53,141 bases of DNA from assembly GCA_035493955.1 (NCBI GenBank), contig DATJHI010000024.1:1-53141 (forward strand), in the 5' to 3' direction. A program made the translations under genes and the position numbers. Below, in pieces: positions 25,019-32,960 of the stretch. The notes below the pieces were generated by a model. The model did not search any database. It was not told where the DNA came from and saw only the letters and a program-made list of their open reading frames with translations. Each line of letters opens with the position of its first letter. The first letter of the stretch is position 1. Source of the stretch: NCED01 sp035493955. Lineage in GTDB: Bacteria; Pseudomonadota; Alphaproteobacteria; Caulobacterales; Caulobacteraceae.

Positions 25019-25657
25019 TCACACGTCGAGGAAGATCCTGCGCACGCGGCCGATGATTTCCCAGCGCCGACCCGGGCGCAGGAACTCCGTTTGATACGCG
25101 GGGTCCGTCGAGAAGGGCTCGGCCCGTTCGGGGTTGGGAAGCCAGCGCCGTAAGATCAGCTGGCCGTCGAGCACGCCCAGGTAAATCAGCCCCGTCGAAA
25201 CCAGCCGTTCGGTCCGGTCCACGACGATGTAGGCGCCAGCCGGAGCAAGACGGTTCATCGAGTCATCGGGCGCCCGCGTGACAAAGGATCCACGCGGCCA
25301 AGTGTGGTCACCGAGCCGGACCGTGGCGTCAAGATGCCGGTCCGGGTCCAGGTACGCCGGCGCCTCGTACCACTCGAGATAAGGAAGCGACGGAGCGCCG
25401 GCGGCGCCGCCCGCGACCTGCTCGGCCTGCTCATCCTTGCCGGTCAGGAGCCATTCCGGCGACGTCTGCAAGACTTTCGCCAGGGCCGCCAGGGTCCGTC
25501 GCTGCGGGCCCGAACGCTCGCCGCTCTCCGAAGCGGCCGCCCGCCTGATGTTGCGTATGGCGTCGGGGTTGAGCCCGGCCTGCTTCGACGCGGCCGTGGC
25601 GCTGAGGCCGACGGCCACCAACCTCTGCTCTATCCGGTCAAGAACGTCCGTGATCAT
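25019..25657 (-). CDS. HTH/S24 (LexA/CI-like) transcriptional regulator
   Basis: 212 residues from ATG 25657. An N-terminal helix-turn-helix (about 15-70; LSATAASKQAGLNPDAIRNI, then TLAALAKVLQTSPEWLLTG) precedes an S24 domain (about 115-205). The S24 nucleophile serine is present in DDSMNRLAPAGAYIVVD. The position of the catalytic lysine appears to be Arg in LILRRW, where LexA has VKRF, so self-cleavage may be lost or altered. The gene is divergent from the trb operon and almost certainly its repressor or activator. A dense set of GGTAA half-sites lies between them. The N-terminal region also has a basic linker (RRAAASESGERSG). Confidence 0.82.
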   Translation of the reverse strand: MITDVLDRIEQRLVAVGLSATAASKQAGLNPDAIRNIRRAAASESGERSGPQRRTLAALAKVLQTSPEWLLTGKDEQAEQVAGGAAGAPSLPYLEWYEAPAYLDPDRHLDATVRLGDHTWPRGSFVTRAPDDSMNRLAPAGAYIVVDRTERLVSTGLIYLGVLDGQLILRRWLPNPERAEPFSTDPAYQTEFLRPGRRWEIIGRVRRIFLDV

Positions 25658-25916
25658 CCGGCTCTAGCCGCCCGCCTTCCGGCCGAATCTGAGGCGGTAT
25701 ATTCGCGCATTCGTCCCCTTTCCTCACCGCTTTTATTGTCGCCGCGCGAACCCGGCGCGGCCGAGAGCGATGCCGGCCGCCTGAGTGCGCTTTGTATCGC
25801 CGGATCGAGGCCTCCGCCAACCGCGCAGCGCCGCTCCGCTCCCGTCCGTGACGGTATGAGAAACACCTCTAATAACCGCTGAACGCCTATCCGGCTATTG
25901 AAGATGCTTGCTAATC

Positions 25917-25969
25917 TTACCGAAATTTTACCTAATGCTCGGGACATCGCGCGGTAAAAAGCGGTAATT
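25917..25969. promoter_or_regulatory. clustered operator half-sites for the trb regulator
   Basis: Four half-sites: TTACC at 25917 and at 25928 (11 bp apart), then the inverse GGTAA at 25953 and at 25963 within GCGGTAAAAAGCGGTAATT (10 bp apart). Helical phasing within each pair and opposite orientation between pairs form a near-symmetric binding region just upstream of the trb -35. Further copies of GCGGTA occur at 26015 and of its inverse near 25726 and 25874. Confidence 0.6.
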
Positions 25970-25984
25970 CTCACGCTTTTGGGT

Positions 25985-26013
25985 TTGACGAGAGCGGTGC
26001 ATTTCCCTAGTTA
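25985..26013 (+). promoter_or_regulatory. predicted sigma-70-type promoter of the trb operon
   Basis: TTGACG (25985-25990) and TAGTTA (26008-26013) are separated by exactly 17 bp. The predicted transcription start falls near 26020, overlapping a GCGGTAT half-site (26015-26021). A regulator bound there would block initiation. Confidence 0.55.
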
Positions 26014-26202
26014 CGCGGTATGGACACTATCGAGCGCCTCGCCGCGGTTCGCGGTCAAATGAGCCGAAACGGAGCTGTCGCCGCCTGGATCATGCCCGAT
26101 CGATTTCGGGACGGCCCTGGACGTGGCGCGGCTGCTGCGCGGCCCTCCCGGTGTCCAGCCGTCCCCTCGACGTTCACGTCCAACCGCCCAAGGAGGCCCT
26201 CT

Positions 26203-26553
26203 ATGCGTTTGACTCATCCCCTGATCCGGCCTCGCGGCGGCGCCCGATCGTTCGGGGTCCTGGCGGCGCTTGCCGGCGCCCTGGCCAGCGCCAGCCCCGC
26301 CGCTGCCGCGACCGGCGGCGGCGTCATGCCGTGGGACAATATCCTGACGACGGTGCAGGCCGACCTGACCGGGCCGGTCGCCGTGGCGGTCGGCGTGGTG
26401 TGCTGTGTCGTCTTCGGCCTCTCGATGGCCTTCGGCCACGAGGGCTCGGCCATGAAGCGGGGCATGTCCATCCTGTTCGGCCTGGCGATCGCCTTCAGCT
26501 CGACCACGGGTCTGCTGACCATCTTCGGCGCCGGGACGGGAGCGACCTTCTGA
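26203..26553 (+). CDS. trbC: TrbC/VirB2-type pilin
   Basis: 116 residues, with ATG 26203 behind AAGGAGG. A long signal peptide (GGARSFGVLAALAGALASA, ending near SPAAAA) is followed by two hydrophobic helices (VAVAVGVVCCVVFGLSMAF and a GMSILFGLAIAFS segment) joined by the short basic loop GHEGSAMKRG, the layout of the VirB2/TrbC pilus subunit. It forms the pilus shaft of the type IV secretion system. It is the first trb gene; trbB (the VirB11 ATPase), which usually precedes it, is absent. Its stop overlaps trbD by one base. Confidence 0.85.
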   Translation: MRLTHPLIRPRGGARSFGVLAALAGALASASPAAAATGGGVMPWDNILTTVQADLTGPVAVAVGVVCCVVFGLSMAFGHEGSAMKRGMSILFGLAIAFSSTTGLLTIFGAGTGATF

Positions 26554-26828
26554 TGGCCTGGGGCGCTGACGAGCTGCCCGAAGGCTATCGGGTCGAGCTG
26601 CACACCCAGGTCAGCGTCCCCATCACCATCGGGGGCGTTCCCCGCCAATGGGCGATCCTGATCGGGACCGTGGTCCTGGTTGTCTCGCTCGCGCTGAAGA
26701 TGCCCTACATCGGCTTGCCCATGGGCGCCGTGATCTGGGCCCTCGCCTACGCGATCACGAAGGACGACCCGCAGTTCTTCGAGGTCTCCAAGCGGCACAT
26801 CTACCACCCCCCTTATCTGGAAGGCTGA
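26553..26828 (+). CDS. trbD: TrbD/VirB3-like inner membrane protein
   Basis: 91 residues from ATG 26553. It starts with a soluble patch (LPEGYRVELHTQVSVPITIG), then GGVPRQWAILIGTVVLVV and a second hydrophobic stretch (YIGLPMGAVIWALAYAITK), and ends with QFFEVSKRHIYHPPYLEG. That is typical of TrbD/VirB3. It is an inner membrane component that associates with the VirB4/TrbE ATPase. It overlaps the pilin stop and ends 3 bp before trbE, so it is translated as part of the operon. Confidence 0.85.
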   Translation: MAWGADELPEGYRVELHTQVSVPITIGGVPRQWAILIGTVVLVVSLALKMPYIGLPMGAVIWALAYAITKDDPQFFEVSKRHIYHPPYLEG

Positions 26829-26831
26829 CGC

Positions 26832-29303
26832 ATGTTCTCGCTGCGTGAGTACAGCCACCGGTCCGCGCGCCTGAGCGACTGGCTTCCCTGGGGGTTCCTC
26901 ATCGAGGACGGCGTCCTGCTCAACAAGGACGGCGCCTACATGGCGACGCTGGAGTTCCGCGGCCCCGACCTCGCCAGCGCCACGCCCGCGATCCTCATGG
27001 CGCTGCGCGCCCAGATCAATCACGCCCTGAAGGGCCTCGGCTCGAGCTGGTGCATCCACGTCGAGGCGCAGCGGCGGCCTTCGCCCCACTACCCAGATGA
27101 AGGCGCGTTCCCAGACCCCATCTCCCGCCTGATCGACGAGGAGCGCCGTCGCGATTTCTCGCGCGAGGGGCGTTTCTACGAGTCCCGGTACTTCATCACC
27201 CTCACCATGCTCCCCGCCGGCGACCGGACCTCGAAGCTGGCTTCAATGATGGTGGAGCACGCCCCGACCGGGACGGGCGCCGCCGGCATCTACCAGGCCG
27301 CGCTGATCCATTTCACCAACAGGGTCGACTCGATCCACGACCTCTTCCGAGCCTCCATGCCGTTCGTGAGCCGGCTGACCTCGGACGAGCTGCTGACCTA
27401 TCTGCACAGCACCGTCTCGACCAAGCCGCACCTGGTGAGGACACCAGCAGTCCCCGCCTACCTCGATTGCCTTCTCACCGACGACGACCTGACGACCGGC
27501 CTGCACCCCATGCTGGGGGACCACCACCTCCGCGTCGTCTCGGTCCGCTCGTTCCCAGACATGACCGAGCCCGGGATCCTTGACCGGCTCGACGAGCTCG
27601 GCATCGCCTACCGCTGGTCCTCCCGCTTCCTGGCCCTGGACAAGCAGGATGCGCTGAAGGAGCACAACCGGTACCGCCGGCTCTGGTACCAGGGGCGCAA
27701 GTCCCTCATGGCGGTGTTCGGCGAGACGCTCTCCAAAAGCGAAAGCCCCCACCAGAACCCCGACGCCGTACGCCGCGCGGCCTTGGCCGAAAGCGCCATG
27801 GGGATCGCCGCGGGCGACTACGCGGCCTTCGGCTACTACACCCCGACCGTCACCCTCTTGGACCGCGACCCTGACCGCCTGGCCGAAAAGGCCCGCCTTG
27901 TGGAGTCGGTCATCAACGCGGCCGGGTTTGTCGCCAAGTCCGAAGGCCCCAACGCCGTCGAGGCCTGGCTGGGCTCCCTGCCCGGCAACCCCTATCCCGA
28001 CGTCCGCCGGCCAATGATTTCGACCCTCTCCCTCGCGGACCTGGCGCCGATGAGCGCGGTGTGGCCCGGGCCGACCCTCAACCGTCACCTGACCGAGGAA
28101 TGCGCCCGCCGCGGCTATGCCGGCGTCCAGCCCCCTCTGATGTTGGCCCGCACCAGCGGGGCGACGCCTTTCCGGCTCAACCTGCATCAGGGCGACGTGG
28201 CTCACACCATGATCGTGGGGCCGACGGGCTCGGGCAAATCCGTCCTGCTCAACACCTTGGCGCTGCAACACCTGCGCTATCCCGAGGCCCGCGTGATCCT
28301 GTTCGACGTGGGGGCCTCGTCCCGGGCCGCCACGCTGCTCGTGGGCGGAGATTTCTACAATCTCAGCGCCAGCGCCCAGGCTTCCGATCTCACCTTCCAG
28401 CCGCTCGCCGATCTCGACGACGCATCGGAGATGGAATGGGCCGCGTCGTGGGTGGAGGACCTGGTGGCCGGACAGAACGTCCCGATCACACCAGAACTTC
28501 GCGAGGAAATCTTCCGCGGCCTCAAGGCCCTGGCCGGGTCTCCTGCGCGCCTGCGGACCCTGACCGAGCTCTGGAGCCTCGTCCAGAACATCGAGGTGAA
28601 GGCCGCGCTGCAACCCTTCACCTTGCAGGGGACGTTCGGCCGTTTGCTCGACAGCGAGCTGAACGCCATCAGCGACGCGAACTGGCTGGCCTTCGAGATG
28701 TCGGAAATCATGCAGAGCAAGGCTCTGTTTCCGACCCTCACCTACATCTTCCACGCCCTCGACCGCCTTTTCGACGGCCGGCCGACCCTCCTGGTGCTGG
28801 ACGAGGCGTGGCTGTTCCTGGGCCAGGGACGGTTCGCCGACAGGATCAAGGATTGGCTCAAGACCCTGCGCCGCAAGAACGTGGGCGTGGTGTTCGCCAC
28901 CCAATCGCTCGCGGACGTGGCCAATTCTTCGATCGCGCCCTCGCTCATCGAGTCCTGCCCGACCAAGATCTACCTGCCCAACCCCGGCGCCCTCGACCCT
29001 GAGACCGGCTCGCAGTACGCGCGCTTCGGCTTGAACGCGAAGCAGCTTCAGCTCATCGCCTCGGCGACGCCCAAGCGCGAGTACTACTTCACCTGCGCGG
29101 ACGGAAACCGACTGATCGACCTTGGCCTCGGCCCGGTCGCCCTGGCCGTGGTGGGGTCGAACAACAGGAACGACCAGACCCTCATGACCCAACTCCTGGA
29201 GACGTACGGGAGGAACGGGTTCACCGAGGCGTTCTTCCGCGCCAAGGGTCTCCCCGAGATCGCGGACGCGCTCGGCCATCTCCATCGGGCGGCGGCCGAA
29301 TGA
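26832..29303 (+). CDS. trbE: TrbE/VirB4-type ATPase of the type IV secretion system
   Basis: 823 residues from ATG 26832. An N-terminal domain of about 400 residues (WLPWGFLIEDGVLLNKDGAY at the start, typical of TrbE) is followed by the ATPase domain: Walker A IVGPTGSGKSVLLNT near residue 461, Walker B LLVLDEAWLFLGQG near 652, and the conserved RKNVGVVFATQSLAD. It is the cytoplasmic motor for pilus assembly and substrate transport. Since no VirB11 gene is present here, it is the only T4SS ATPase in the window. It overlaps the next gene by 4 bp. Confidence 0.93.
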   Translation: MFSLREYSHRSARLSDWLPWGFLIEDGVLLNKDGAYMATLEFRGPDLASATPAILMALRAQINHALKGLGSSWCIHVEAQRRPSPHYPDEGAFPDPISRLIDEERRRDFSREGRFYESRYFITLTMLPAGDRTSKLASMMVEHAPTGTGAAGIYQAALIHFTNRVDSIHDLFRASMPFVSRLTSDELLTYLHSTVSTKPHLVRTPAVPAYLDCLLTDDDLTTGLHPMLGDHHLRVVSVRSFPDMTEPGILDRLDELGIAYRWSSRFLALDKQDALKEHNRYRRLWYQGRKSLMAVFGETLSKSESPHQNPDAVRRAALAESAMGIAAGDYAAFGYYTPTVTLLDRDPDRLAEKARLVESVINAAGFVAKSEGPNAVEAWLGSLPGNPYPDVRRPMISTLSLADLAPMSAVWPGPTLNRHLTEECARRGYAGVQPPLMLARTSGATPFRLNLHQGDVAHTMIVGPTGSGKSVLLNTLALQHLRYPEARVILFDVGASSRAATLLVGGDFYNLSASAQASDLTFQPLADLDDASEMEWAASWVEDLVAGQNVPITPELREEIFRGLKALAGSPARLRTLTELWSLVQNIEVKAALQPFTLQGTFGRLLDSELNAISDANWLAFEMSEIMQSKALFPTLTYIFHALDRLFDGRPTLLVLDEAWLFLGQGRFADRIKDWLKTLRRKNVGVVFATQSLADVANSSIAPSLIESCPTKIYLPNPGALDPETGSQYARFGLNAKQLQLIASATPKREYYFTCADGNRLIDLGLGPVALAVVGSNNRNDQTLMTQLLETYGRNGFTEAFFRAKGLPEIADALGHLHRAAAE

Positions 29304-29572
29304 GCAACGCCCTGGTCCACCAAATCCGACGCCGCTGCGGGCCTGCGTCCGCCCGGCTGATCCGCGCCCTCCCCCTGCGCTGGCGCTCGACCGCGCGCCG
29401 GCGACGGTTCCTATTGCTGGCCGTTTGCGCGCCTGGCTTCGCGGCGATCGTCGCCCTGCCGGCGCACAAGAACCTGTGGCTGCTGCTGTCAGGCGGCGCC
29501 TGGATCATCGCGGCCTGCGGCCTTCGCTCGCTCAGCGAGCCCGAGTTGAGCTCAGGGGGCCATCTTGGCTAG
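29300..29572 (+). CDS. small membrane protein between trbE and trbJ
   Basis: 90 residues from ATG 29300, overlapping the trbE stop. A basic N-terminus (RRRCGPASARLIRALPLRWR) leads into two hydrophobic helices (FLLLAVCAPGFAAIVALP and LWLLLSGGAWIIAACGL) separated by a short AHKN loop. The gene sits where known Ti-type trb operons have no gene, and I do not recognise a family. It probably associates with the inner membrane complex, by position only. The trbJ TTG start lies inside its last codons. Confidence 0.6.
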   Translation: MSNALVHQIRRRCGPASARLIRALPLRWRSTARRRRFLLLAVCAPGFAAIVALPAHKNLWLLLSGGAWIIAACGLRSLSEPELSSGGHLG

Positions 29573-30320
29573 GCGCGTCCGGCTCCTCTTGGCTGCGGCG
29601 CCGGCCGTCGCCCTGGTCGTCGCCACCTCGCCGGCTCACGCCCAGTACGAGGTCTACGATCCCTGGACCTACCAGGAGCAGGTCATCACCTATGGCCAGG
29701 CCGTGCAGCAGGTCGCCAACGGGGTGTCGCAGCTGCAGCAGCTTCAGAGCCAGCTTCAGGCGGCTCAATCCATGCTGCAGGGCCTCGGCAAGGACGCCAC
29801 GTCCGGCACGGTTTCACAGGTCAGCGCCCAGGCTCAGCAGATCCTTCAGCAGGCCTCAGGCATCGGCTTCAACTCCGCCAATGCCGGCCAGGCCTTCGCC
29901 ACGCAGTACCCCACCACCTCGACCGTGGCGGGCTTCAACGCCACCCAGCTCAACAGCGCCCTGACGGCCTGGCAGACCAACAACAACGCCGCGCTCCAGT
30001 CGGCCGTGCAGATGCAGGCCCAGGTGGCGTCCAACCAGCAGGCGACGGCCACCGCCGTGCAGAACGCCGTGGCGGCCTCCAATACTGCGCCCGGCCAGAC
30101 GGCGGCGATACAGGCCACGAACCAGCTCCTGGCCGCCGTGGCCGCCCAGCTCGCCCAACTCCAGGCCATACTGCTCACGCAGTCCCAGGCCCAGGCGGTC
30201 CTTCAGGGTCAGCAGCAGCAAGCCGGCGCTGTCGCCCAGTCTGTCATCACGACGATGGAATCGCAGGTGCAAACCGCGATCACCGCGCCGCCCGGCGTGA
30301 CGGACACCACGCACCTTTGA
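29565..30320 (+). CDS. trbJ: TrbJ/VirB5-like secreted pilus-associated protein
   Basis: 251 residues from a TTG at 29565 with GGGGGC just upstream. A signal peptide (VRLLLAAAPAVALVVATSPAHA) is followed by QYEVYDPWTYQEQVITY, typical of TrbJ, and a long glutamine- and alanine-rich coiled-coil region. TrbJ is the VirB5-like minor pilus component thought to act at the pilus tip or in host-cell contact. Its second half is clearly homologous to the C-terminus of the 778-residue protein at 35747-38083 (shared blocks include AGQAFAT and QATNQ(L/I)LAAV). Confidence 0.85.
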   Translation: MARRVRLLLAAAPAVALVVATSPAHAQYEVYDPWTYQEQVITYGQAVQQVANGVSQLQQLQSQLQAAQSMLQGLGKDATSGTVSQVSAQAQQILQQASGIGFNSANAGQAFATQYPTTSTVAGFNATQLNSALTAWQTNNNAALQSAVQMQAQVASNQQATATAVQNAVAASNTAPGQTAAIQATNQLLAAVAAQLAQLQAILLTQSQAQAVLQGQQQQAGAVAQSVITTMESQVQTAITAPPGVTDTTHL

Positions 30321-30333
30321 ATGGAGAGTATTA

Positions 30334-30861
30334 GTGACCGCTTCTAAGCTTCGATCCCGCGTCTCGTTGCGGCTAGCCCTCGCCGGCGTGGGTTTCGCCG
30401 CCCTTGCTTTGGCGGCATGTGGCAAGCCCTCCGATCAAACGAGCGCTCCGCCGGCCGCCGAAGCAAACGGGGCCGCCTCGATCACCGCGCAGGCGGCCGT
30501 CGCATCGACCGCCTCTGACGGGCTCGTTGTCGCGGCGCCGACCGACGTCAAACCTGCGCAGGTCGGGATCGTTGCCCCCCCGAATCCGCACGCGGCGGCA
30601 GATGCGGTTGCTGACAACGCCAAGATGGCGGAACTGGCCAAGCAGTTCGAGGCGGATCCTGCGGCCATCGCGCGCCAGAGCGCTGCTTGCGGCCCCGCCA
30701 ACCAGATCGTGACCAACCTCTATGCCATGCGCCATGGCGTCCAGACGGAAGAGCTACGCCGCTTTCGCATGGCCTGCATGGCCAAGGACGATGCCCAGCG
30801 AGAAGTCGCCAAGCGGGCCGCCGCGGCAGGTGGCGGCGTGAAGAATACCAACTCGCTCTGA
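30334..30861 (+). CDS. lipoprotein at the trbK position
   Basis: 175 residues from GTG 30334. The signal ends in a lipobox (ALALAACGKP), so it is a lipoprotein. A Thr/Ala-rich spacer is followed by a C-terminal domain with two cysteines (QSAACGPANQIVTNLYAM and RRFRMACMAKDD) that may pair. In Ti-type trb operons the gene between trbJ and trbL is trbK, a lipoprotein for entry exclusion. This one is larger than classical TrbK (about 70 residues), so equating them is by position only. It may mediate entry exclusion or stabilise the pilus base. Confidence 0.6.
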   Translation: MTASKLRSRVSLRLALAGVGFAALALAACGKPSDQTSAPPAAEANGAASITAQAAVASTASDGLVVAAPTDVKPAQVGIVAPPNPHAAADAVADNAKMAELAKQFEADPAAIARQSAACGPANQIVTNLYAMRHGVQTEELRRFRMACMAKDDAQREVAKRAAAAGGGVKNTNSL

Positions 30862-30875
30862 ATCCACAGGACACC

Positions 30876-32240
30876 ATGACCACCCCCAACGCAGGCGTGC
30901 TCGATACCGTCCTGAATACCTTCAGGACCCAGATCGACAGCGGCTTCGGTGTCCTGCAGGGCCCAGTGCAAGGCACGCTCGACACGTTGATCGTTATCAG
31001 CGTGGTGCTGATGGCCCTCTTCTGGGCCTTGGACGAGAACGGATCGATCTTCAGCCCGATCATCCGTAAGGCGTTGGTGGTGGGCTGGTGGTCCTACCTC
31101 ATCCTCAACTGGCAGACGACGGCGCTCGCGGCGTTCACCGCCTTCGGCAGTCTCGGCGCCCAAGTCGGCAACGCTGGCGGGCTTGCTGGCTTCTTGAACC
31201 ACCCCAGCAAAATCGTGCAGCTCGGTCTCACCAATGCGCAGGTTTTGCTCGATCTGGCCCAGTTCTATCTCGGAAATCAAAACACACACTGGGGCCAGCC
31301 TCCGCTCGCGCAGGGGGGCCTCGATGTTGGCGCGGCTATCCAAGCCATTTTGGCTTCAGCGGTGCTCGCGTTGGAGGCAGTCTTCGCCGCCCTTCTCATC
31401 GTCGTTGGTTACTTCTGGCTGGCGCTCGAGATCGTGGTCGCCACCATCGAGTTCCACATCGTCATCCTGATGGGCTTCTGCGTCCTGCCGTTCGGGGTGT
31501 TCGAGCGCACGGCCAGCTACGCCGAACGGGTCCTCAGCTACGTCATCGGCGCCGGCTTCAAGGTCATGGCGCTGGGGATCGTCATCGGCCTGAGCCAGAC
31601 CTTCCTCGCGAACTACCAGGTGACCTACACGCCGGGGTCGCTCCCCGGCCTCGATCAGATGGCGGGCCTGGCCCTTGGCGTCCTGGTGGTCCTCATGCTG
31701 GCCATCAGCGCACCCAAGTACGCTCAGGCCGTCGTTTCGGGTCACGCCTCGACCGGGATGGGCAATCTTCTCGGCGCGGCGGGCCTGGCCGTGGGGACCG
31801 GCCTGGCCGTCGCCGGCACGGCCAAGGCCGCCTTCGCGGGCGGCCAGGCCGTCGCGGGCGGGGCCTCCAAGGCGGCCGGTTCCGTGAGCGCCCTGCTCGG
31901 CGCCGGTTCCAAGGGCGGCTCGAGCCCGTCCGCCGGAAGGCCTCCTGGCGGTTCGCCGGGCAGTCCTTCAGGTGGATCCTTGGGCGCAGGCGTCGTCTCG
32001 GACGTGTCCGACCTCGCGGCCACTATTCCGGCTTCCGGCGCGGCGGCCAACGCCTCGACCGCGTCGGCGCCCGCAGCGGCGGCGTCGTCTGTCGCCGGTC
32101 TTGCCGAGTCCATCAGAGCCCCGAAGCGGAGCAGCGCCCGCCGCGCGGTGCTGAGCCAGGCGGCCTCCACCCTGCAGGCCGCCGCCGAGGAACCGGAGGG
32201 CGCGGCTGCACCGCCCCCGACCATCGGCGCGACGTCCTAA
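30876..32240 (+). CDS. trbL: TrbL/VirB6-like polytopic membrane protein
   Basis: 454 residues from ATG 30876. After the amphipathic N-terminus (MTTPNAGVLDTVLNTFRTQI) come several transmembrane helices (LIVISVVLMALFWALDE, WWSYLILNWQTTALAAF, EAVFAALLIVVGYFWLALEI, and VMALGIVIGLSQTFL later). The helical core ends near residue 300 and a Gly/Ser/Ala/Pro-rich low-complexity tail fills the rest. This is the TrbL/VirB6 layout, the inner membrane component of the translocation channel. Longer upstream frames were not chosen because ATG 30876 lies right after the lipoprotein gene. Confidence 0.87.
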   Translation: MTTPNAGVLDTVLNTFRTQIDSGFGVLQGPVQGTLDTLIVISVVLMALFWALDENGSIFSPIIRKALVVGWWSYLILNWQTTALAAFTAFGSLGAQVGNAGGLAGFLNHPSKIVQLGLTNAQVLLDLAQFYLGNQNTHWGQPPLAQGGLDVGAAIQAILASAVLALEAVFAALLIVVGYFWLALEIVVATIEFHIVILMGFCVLPFGVFERTASYAERVLSYVIGAGFKVMALGIVIGLSQTFLANYQVTYTPGSLPGLDQMAGLALGVLVVLMLAISAPKYAQAVVSGHASTGMGNLLGAAGLAVGTGLAVAGTAKAAFAGGQAVAGGASKAAGSVSALLGAGSKGGSSPSAGRPPGGSPGSPSGGSLGAGVVSDVSDLAATIPASGAAANASTASAPAAAASSVAGLAESIRAPKRSSARRAVLSQAASTLQAAAEEPEGAAAPPPTIGATS

Positions 32241-32255
32241 TCCCGCGAGAGTCCC

Positions 32256-32960
32256 ATGACCGCTTCCAACCTCTTCAGGCGCGTCCCTGCGCCGTTTGGC
32301 CAGACCTCCGCTCCAGAAACGCCGTTCCAGGCGGCCGAGGCCGTCTGGGATGAGCGGATCGGCTCGGCGCGCGTGCAGGCCGCGAGCTGGCGGTACGCGG
32401 CGTTCGCCAGCTTCGCCGTGGCCCTGGTGGCGGTCGGCGGCGCCATCTTCGAGGCGTTCGACCACCACATCGCGACCTATGTCGTCCCCGTGGACGAGTA
32501 CGGGCGGCCTGGCCGCGTCCAGCTGGCCGGCGGGACCTACCGGCCGAGTGCAGCTGAGACTGGCTATTTCCTGGCCGATTGGGTGCGCTGGACGCGCTCC
32601 CGCTCGCCGGTCGATCCGGTCGTGAACACCGACAATCTGCGCCGGGCGTACAACTTCGTGGCCGACGCCGCCGCTGGGGAGACGGGCGAGCTCGGCAAGG
32701 CGGCCGTGACCGCGATGAAAACCGAGCCCGGAACCGCCGTCGCGGTCGAGGTCAAGACGGTGCTGCAGCGCTCGCCGACCTCGTTCGAGGTGCATTGGGC
32801 CGAGACGACCTACAAGGACGGCCAGGCCAAGACCACCCACTGGACCGGCCTTTTCACCACCAGGATCCAGCCGCCGAAGGACGAGGCCCAGCTTCGCGCC
32901 AATCCTCTCGGCGTCTTCATCAGCGACTTCCGCCTCAGCCAGGAGCTCGGACAGCAATGA
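32256..32960 (+). CDS. trbF: TrbF/VirB8-like inner membrane protein
   Basis: 234 residues from ATG 32256. A cytoplasmic N-terminus (residues about 1-45; ETPFQAAEAVWDERIGSA is characteristic), one transmembrane helix (about 47-65; RYAAFASFAVALVAVGGAIF), and a periplasmic VirB8-type domain (SAAETGYFLADWVRWTRSRS, then FEVHWAETTY) ending LGVFISDFRLSQEL. VirB8/TrbF bridges the inner membrane complex to the core complex. Its stop overlaps the trbG start by 4 bp. Confidence 0.9.
   Translation: MTASNLFRRVPAPFGQTSAPETPFQAAEAVWDERIGSARVQAASWRYAAFASFAVALVAVGGAIFEAFDHHIATYVVPVDEYGRPGRVQLAGGTYRPSAAETGYFLADWVRWTRSRSPVDPVVNTDNLRRAYNFVADAAAGETGELGKAAVTAMKTEPGTAVAVEVKTVLQRSPTSFEVHWAETTYKDGQAKTTHWTGLFTTRIQPPKDEAQLRANPLGVFISDFRLSQELGQQ

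Larger units (their letters stand above)
25658..26202. promoter_or_regulatory. control region between S24 regulator and trb operon
   Basis: A 545-bp gap that is markedly more AT-rich than its surroundings near 25860-26010. It contains the operator cluster and the trb promoter listed separately, a further ACCGCTTTTA site (25726-25735) on the regulator side, and a trb leader of about 180 nt. An ATG at 26020 opens a frame that runs into trbC, but the strong AAGGAGG before 26203 marks the true trbC start. Confidence 0.7.

Noticed and set aside
26020..26202. Upstream in-frame extension of trbC
   Set aside because: A strong AAGGAGG and a signal peptide mark ATG 26203 as the start; the extension lies in the leader of the predicted transcript.
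27243..29285. 680-codon open frame antisense to trbE
   Set aside because: No domain is recognisable, and trbE with clear Walker motifs occupies the other strand.
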